Assembly: GCA_002238925.1 (NCBI GenBank)
Contig: MPNH01000004.1
Location: forward strand, 62,001 to 126,000
Length of the DNA: 64,000 nt
From: Spirochaetaceae bacterium bin103
GTDB lineage: Bacteria; Spirochaetota; Spirochaetia; SZUA-6; Bin103
Direction of reading: 5' to 3'
Part shown: in pieces, positions 60,303-64,000 of the stretch
How the letters are laid out: each line of letters begins with the position of its first letter
How positions within the stretch are numbered: the first letter of the stretch is position 1
Program-made: the position numbers and the translations under genes
The notes under the pieces: generated by a model
Told to the model about the DNA's origin: nothing
The model's input: the letters and a program-made list of their open reading frames with translations, nothing else
Database searches by the model: none

Positions 60303-61406
60303 CTACTCCACGGTTGCCGTGCGCTTGCGGTTGAGCAGATCCCAGTCGATCTCGTAGCCGAGGCCCGGCCTGGTGGGGGCGTGCACGCGACCGTCAGCGT
60401 CCACGGTGATGTCTTCCACCAAGCCGTACACGTTGGCGCCGGTGCAGGGGAAGAACTCGTAGTACTCGCAGTTGGGCACCGCCATGGTCACGTGCAGGTT
60501 GGCGACGTTGTTCAAGCTGTTGCCGCCGTGGTGGATCTCGCAGCGCATGTTGAAGCCCTCGGCCAGGTGGCACTGGCGGACCAGGGGCGTGATGCCGCCG
60601 GTCACCGCCACGTCGCCGCGCAGGATATCGGTAGCGTAGCGGGTAATCCAGGCCGCCATGCCGTAGAACCGCCCCGGCGCGAATTCGGTGGACATGATCG
60701 GGATGTCCAGCTTCTGCCCCAGCTTGACGTAGCTGTAGATATCCTCCTCCACCAGCGGATCCTCGTACCAGTAGTAGTCCAGCTCCTCGATGGCGCGCCC
60801 CACGCGCAGCGCGTCCGCGTACTGGTAGGCCCACATCGAGTCGAGCATCAGCACCATGTCGTCGCTGACCGCGTCGCGCACCGCCGCGCAGATCGTCACG
60901 TCGGCCAGCGGCTCGCCGTGCGGGTGCAGCTTGTGCGCCGTCCAGCCCATCTCCTTGAAGCGCAGCGCCTCCTCCACGTACTCCTCCGGCGTGGCGTGGT
61001 AGGCGGTGCTGGAGTAGGCGGGCACCGAGTCCTTGCAGGTGCCGAGCAGGCGGTGGATCGGTTGCCCGGCCACCTTGCCGTTGATGTCCCACAGGCACAC
61101 GTCGACAGCGCCGATCACGCCGGTCGACACCGACCGGTTCAGCTTCCACATCCGCCACCACAACCTGCCGATGTCCTGCGCGTTCTCGCCCACCAGCAGC
61201 GGCTTGACGAATTCCACCAGCCCCCGCGCCGTATGCTCGGCGCCGACCATCGACGAGCCCAGGAACGCATTGCCGCTGATCCCGGCATCGGTCTCCACCG
61301 TCACCACCCCGAGCTGCACGTTGCCCCCGAACGCGGCGCCCACGCCCGTCTTCCAAGGCTCCGTCTCCCACCCGCACAGATCCACCTTCACATTCGTAAT
61401 CTTCAC
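60303..61406 (-). CDS. mandelate racemase/muconate lactonising enzyme family protein
   Basis: Enolase-superfamily enzyme, 367 residues, probably a sugar-acid dehydratase. Seen: capping domain (GVGAAFGGNVQLGVVTVETDAGISGNAFLGS), the basic pair in TAHKLHPHG (K-x-H), metal ligands Asp in LMLDSMWAYQ, Glu in YYWYEDPLVEEDIY and Glu in STEFAPGR, and a His in CEIHHGGNSLNN. The arrangement fits the mandelate racemase subgroup. The substrate cannot be named. First gene of the minus-strand set ending at the Rieske gene. Confidence 0.87.
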   Translation of the reverse strand: MKITNVKVDLCGWETEPWKTGVGAAFGGNVQLGVVTVETDAGISGNAFLGSSMVGAEHTARGLVEFVKPLLVGENAQDIGRLWWRMWKLNRSVSTGVIGAVDVCLWDINGKVAGQPIHRLLGTCKDSVPAYSSTAYHATPEEYVEEALRFKEMGWTAHKLHPHGEPLADVTICAAVRDAVSDDMVLMLDSMWAYQYADALRVGRAIEELDYYWYEDPLVEEDIYSYVKLGQKLDIPIMSTEFAPGRFYGMAAWITRYATDILRGDVAVTGGITPLVRQCHLAEGFNMRCEIHHGGNSLNNVANLHVTMAVPNCEYYEFFPCTGANVYGLVEDITVDADGRVHAPTRPGLGYEIDWDLLNRKRTATVE

Positions 61407-61527
61407 CCGATGTACCTCTTCCGGCGCATTCTACCGGATTGTCGCGCTCGTGCGGCGCTTGGGGCGCGCCGGCTCAAGGTGCCTCGCAAGTGACCGAGAT
61501 TAAGCAAAGGAGGACGACCCGTCATAA

Positions 61528-61554
61528 ATGGGACGTGAACCGATTGCTCCATGA
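61528..61554 (+). CDS. possible 8-codon leader ORF before cas4-cas1
   Basis: ATG at 61528 opens MGREPIAP and stops with TGA at 61552-61554, overlapping the cas4-cas1 ATG (61551) as ATGA. AAAGGAGG (61506-61513) lies 14 bases upstream, rather far. The Cas gene itself has no ribosome site near its ATG and an in-frame stop just upstream, so coupling to this mini-ORF is plausible. Confidence 0.3.
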   Translation: MGREPIAP

Positions 61555-63350
61555 ACGAAACGACGAATGACGGCTCTGCTGCGCCGCGATTAGCGCGGCT
61601 TCTTGTTGGAGATCGCGAAACAACCGGCGACAAGGGTGTCCGGCCGCGGCAGGGCGAGCTTTCGTTTCCGATTCCCGGCGACGAGCCACCGCTGGTGCCG
61701 GCGCGTATGGTGAACGAATACGCCTACTGCCCGCGTCTGGCTTACCTGGAGTGGGTCCAAGGCGAGTGGGCGGAGTCCGCCGATACGGTAGAGGGCAGCC
61801 ATGCGCACCGCCGGGTTGATCGCGGCGGAGGCACGCTGCCGGACGCCGGCGATACCGGCGACAGCGACAAGCTGCACGCGCGCTCGGTTACGCTGTCGTC
61901 GGAGCGCCTCGGCCTGATCGCGCGTATGGACCTGATCGAGGCAGAGGACGGGCGCGTCGTTCCAGTCGACTACAAGCGCGGCAAGCGGCCCCACGTGAAC
62001 GGCGGCGCCTACGAACCCGAGCGCGTGCAACTGTGCGTGCAGGGCCTGATCCTGCGCGACCAAGGGTACCGGTGCGAAGAAGGCGTGCTCTATTTCGTGG
62101 CAGGCCGCGAGCGCGTACGCGTCCCGTTCGATGATGAGTTGGTGGCCGCCACTGAAGACGCGGTGAGCGGGCTTCGGCGCGTCGCGTCGGAGGGAGTGAT
62201 TCCACCGCCGCTCGAGGACAGTCCGAAGTGTCCACGCTGTTCGCTTGTCAGCATCTGTCTGCCGGACGAGATCAATCACCTTTCGCTGCTGTCGCGGCCC
62301 GAGCTCGCGCCCCGCCCGATCTCGGTCCCCGGCACCGATGCGCTGCCGCTCTACGTGCAGGCGCGCGGTGCGAAGGTGGCCAAGTCCGGCGAAAACCTGG
62401 TTGTCAGCGTGAAGGACGAGAAGGTCACCAGCGCCCGGCTGCCGGAGACGTCGCAGGTGGTGCTGATGGGAAGCGTGTACGTGACCACGCCATGCCTGCA
62501 GGAGCTGATGTGGCGCGGCATTCCGGTGACCTGGCACAGCCACGGGGGATGGTTCTATGGGCACACCCAGGGGAACGGCCACAAGAACGTGGAATTGCGT
62601 ACCGCCCAGTATCGGGCGAGTTTCGACGAGGATACCTGCTTGAGATTTGCAAAGGACCTGGTCCGGGCCAAGATCATGAACAGCCGGACCCTGCTGCGCC
62701 GCAACTGGAAGGGACCGGACAGCAGCCACGATACGATGATCGAGTTGCGGGACGACAGCCGGCGCGCGGCGCGTGCGCGGTCCTTGTCCGTGTTGCTCGG
62801 CGTCGAAGGAACGGGGGCGGCGCGCTACTTCAGAGCGTTCCCGTCGATGATCAGCGAGGGGCTGCGCGCGGGAGGCGCGGCGTTCGACTTCGAGAAGCGC
62901 AATCGGAGGCCGCCCACCGATCCCGTCAACGCGCTGCTTTCATTCGCCTACTCGCTGCTGGTGCGGGCGTGGACCGTTACCCTCGCCGCGGTCGGGTTCG
63001 ATCCGTTTCGCGGTCTGTACCATCAACCGCGCTACGGCCGCCCGGCGCTCGCGCTCGATCTGATGGAGCCGTTTCGACCGTTGATCGCCGATTCGGTGGT
63101 GGTTCAGGTCATCAATAACGGCGAGGTGCAACCCGCCGACTTCAGGACGGCGGCCGGCAGCGTGGCACTCACCGCCGGCGGACGGCGCAGCCTCATCGCC
63201 GCGTTCGAGCGCCGCCTCGGACACGAGGTCGTGCATCCGCTGTTCGGCTACCGCGTGAGCTACCGGCGTCTGATGGAGATGCAGGCCCGCCTGCTTGGCC
63301 GCTTCCTGCTCGGCGAGATCCCCGCATACCCCAACTTCATGACGCGGTGA
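61551..63350 (+). CDS. cas4-cas1: CRISPR adaptation protein Cas4-Cas1 fusion
   Basis: Acquires new spacers: Cas4 trims and selects PAM-bearing DNA, Cas1 integrates it. The 599 residues start with a Cas4 nuclease (about 45-240): Cys60 in YAYCPRLAYLEW, D127 in RMDLIEAEDG, D140 and K142 in PVDYKRGK, and Cys227/230/236 in CPRCSLVSIC as Fe-S ligands. Cas1 follows (about 265-599) with catalytic E419 in LLGVEGTGAARYF, H491 in LYHQPRYGRP and D503 in LALDLMEPFRPL. Such fusions are typical of subtype I-G (formerly I-U) and of V-B. The only coupled neighbour is cas2, 4 bases after its stop. Confidence 0.95.
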   Translation: MNETTNDGSAAPRLARLLVGDRETTGDKGVRPRQGELSFPIPGDEPPLVPARMVNEYAYCPRLAYLEWVQGEWAESADTVEGSHAHRRVDRGGGTLPDAGDTGDSDKLHARSVTLSSERLGLIARMDLIEAEDGRVVPVDYKRGKRPHVNGGAYEPERVQLCVQGLILRDQGYRCEEGVLYFVAGRERVRVPFDDELVAATEDAVSGLRRVASEGVIPPPLEDSPKCPRCSLVSICLPDEINHLSLLSRPELAPRPISVPGTDALPLYVQARGAKVAKSGENLVVSVKDEKVTSARLPETSQVVLMGSVYVTTPCLQELMWRGIPVTWHSHGGWFYGHTQGNGHKNVELRTAQYRASFDEDTCLRFAKDLVRAKIMNSRTLLRRNWKGPDSSHDTMIELRDDSRRAARARSLSVLLGVEGTGAARYFRAFPSMISEGLRAGGAAFDFEKRNRRPPTDPVNALLSFAYSLLVRAWTVTLAAVGFDPFRGLYHQPRYGRPALALDLMEPFRPLIADSVVVQVINNGEVQPADFRTAAGSVALTAGGRRSLIAAFERRLGHEVVHPLFGYRVSYRRLMEMQARLLGRFLLGEIPAYPNFMTR

Positions 63351-63354
63351 AGCG

Positions 63355-63645
63355 ATGGACGAGCACCTCTATATCGTCGCCTACGACATTGCCGATCCCC
63401 GCCGCTGGCGCAAGGTGTTCAAGCTCATGAACGGCTACGGGGCGTGGGTCCAACTGTCTGTATTCCAGTGCCGGATGAACCGCCGCCGCCAAGCCCAACT
63501 GCTTGCACGGCTCGACCGGTTGATAGATCATAAGGCGGATCATGTGGTGCTGGTCGACGTAGGCGTCGCCGACACCACGAATCCGCGGGTGACCAGTCTG
63601 GGCAAACCTTTTCACCCGCTGAAGCGCGAGCCAGTCATCGTATGA
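63355..63645 (+). CDS. cas2: CRISPR adaptation protein Cas2
   Basis: Structural partner of Cas1 in the integrase complex. The 96 residues show the ferredoxin-like fold: LYIVAYDIADPRRWRKVFKLMNGYGAWVQLSVFQCRM with the conserved Asp in AYDI, and a C-terminal DHVVLVDVG strand. Length is normal. It is followed after about 205 bases by the CRISPR array in the same direction. Confidence 0.95.
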   Translation: MDEHLYIVAYDIADPRRWRKVFKLMNGYGAWVQLSVFQCRMNRRRQAQLLARLDRLIDHKADHVVLVDVGVADTTNPRVTSLGKPFHPLKREPVIV

Positions 63646-63697
63646 TTGCTGCGCCGTTACGGACCGAGCGCTCCAGTGGTGCACGCACCCCCAGGGG

Positions 63698-63809
63698 CGC
63701 TCGCAAGTCCCAAGGTCTTTGACATACATAGAATTATGAGCTACAATCCCATCCTGATGTCGTACTTCGCTGTCTCGCCTCCAGGACCGCAGTTCACCGC
63801 TCGCAAGTC
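63698..63809 (+). repeat. 12-bp direct repeat in the CRISPR leader, 100 bp apart
   Basis: CGCTCGCAAGTC occurs at 63698-63709 and 63798-63809. The second copy runs into GGCG, matching AAGTCGGCG inside the CRISPR repeat. The leader is also A/T-richer between the copies (63718-63770). Confidence 0.55.
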
Positions 63810-63850
63810 GGCGTATATTTGTCGGCGTCGTGAAGAGTTGGACTGGGTCC

Positions 63851-64000
63851 GTTTCCGCCGATGAAAGTCGGCGGCCTCATTGAAGCTGGGCAGAAAGCCA
63901 AGACGCCGGCACGACCATCGCGCGGGTTTCCGCCGATGAAAGTCGGCGGCCTCATTGAAGCCGAACGATCTCCGCGCACCGCGACTTGTACCTGCGCCGT
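63851..64000 (+). CRISPR. CRISPR array, first two repeats; continues beyond the window
   Basis: Two identical 36-bp repeats, 63851-63886 and 63926-63961, begin GTTTCCGCCGATG and end CTCATTGAAGC. Each contains a 7-bp stem, CCGCCGA-N6-TCGGCGG. The first spacer is 39 bp (63887-63925) and the 39 bases from 63962 to the window end are probably the second. The orientation, with the array downstream of cas2 and a terminal ATTGAAGC, suggests the leader lies at 63646-63850. The full length and other repeats are not visible. Confidence 0.9.

Noticed and set aside
63794-63979. Minus-strand ORF through the CRISPR repeats
   Set aside because: Translation of the repeats and spacer only.

Overview
The window is about 70% G+C by eye and looks like the chromosome of a high-GC spirochaete, probably a metagenome-assembled one. 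The evidence is gene content and order. A mraZ-led division cluster leads into hslVU and a flagellar export operon that ends in flhF-fliA. There are two EF-G-type factors, two apolipoprotein N-acyltransferases, paired LysM/M23 peptidases, and an rpsT-HU-lnt-rho block. I recall this arrangement from treponemes and relatives; no search was run.

Layout. 1-2.4 kb: 3' part of nadK, then recN (one frame break). 2.5-2.8 kb: a DUF1820 gene on the minus strand. 2.9-11 kb: a compact dcw cluster, mraZ-rsmH-ftsL-murF-ftsW-ftsQ-ftsA-ftsZ, behind a promoter that carries four TGGR repeats exactly 10 bp apart, the expected MraZ operator. 11-16 kb: two tyrosine recombinases flanking dprA, then hslV-hslU. 16.2-27.4 kb: fliF, a FliM-type switch protein, fliO-fliP-fliQ-fliR-flhB-flhA-flhF-fliA and a small membrane gene. 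27.4-29.7 kb: two LysM/M23 peptidases, converging on secA (minus) across a strong hairpin. 32.6-36 kb: a lipoprotein, nnr and a small membrane protein. 36-42 kb (minus): an EF-G-like gene, fusA, pgeF and bioY. 42-46 kb: gltX-glyQS-tyrS. 46-52.2 kb: rpsT, HU, lnt, a response regulator, rho and an ABC ATPase. 52.2-57.9 kb: second lnt (minus), a CxxC protein, a short unknown gene, tRNA-Leu(UAA), an SDR and an ABC exporter. 57.9-61.4 kb (minus): Rieske ferredoxin, amidohydrolase, MTA/SAH nucleosidase and an enolase-superfamily enzyme. 61.5-64 kb: a Cas4-Cas1 fusion, Cas2 and the start of a CRISPR array that runs off the window.

Two themes stand out. (1) At least ten genes are broken or locally expanded, mostly at sites where a short stretch occurs twice, one copy being degraded towards G/C runs. 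This looks more like an assembly or consensus problem than biology, and affected genes are flagged. (2) The flagellar export genes are divergent where the sequence looks clean: FlhB has DPAR in place of the NPTH self-cleavage motif, FlhA appears to lack part of its cytoplasmic domain, the FliM-type protein lacks a visible EIDALL motif, and flhG is absent between flhF and fliA.

No gene-free stretch exceeds 300 bases. The longest are 49383-49666 (rho leader), 2842-3085 (mra promoter), 55472-55683 (19-bp repeats) and 63646-63850 (CRISPR leader).
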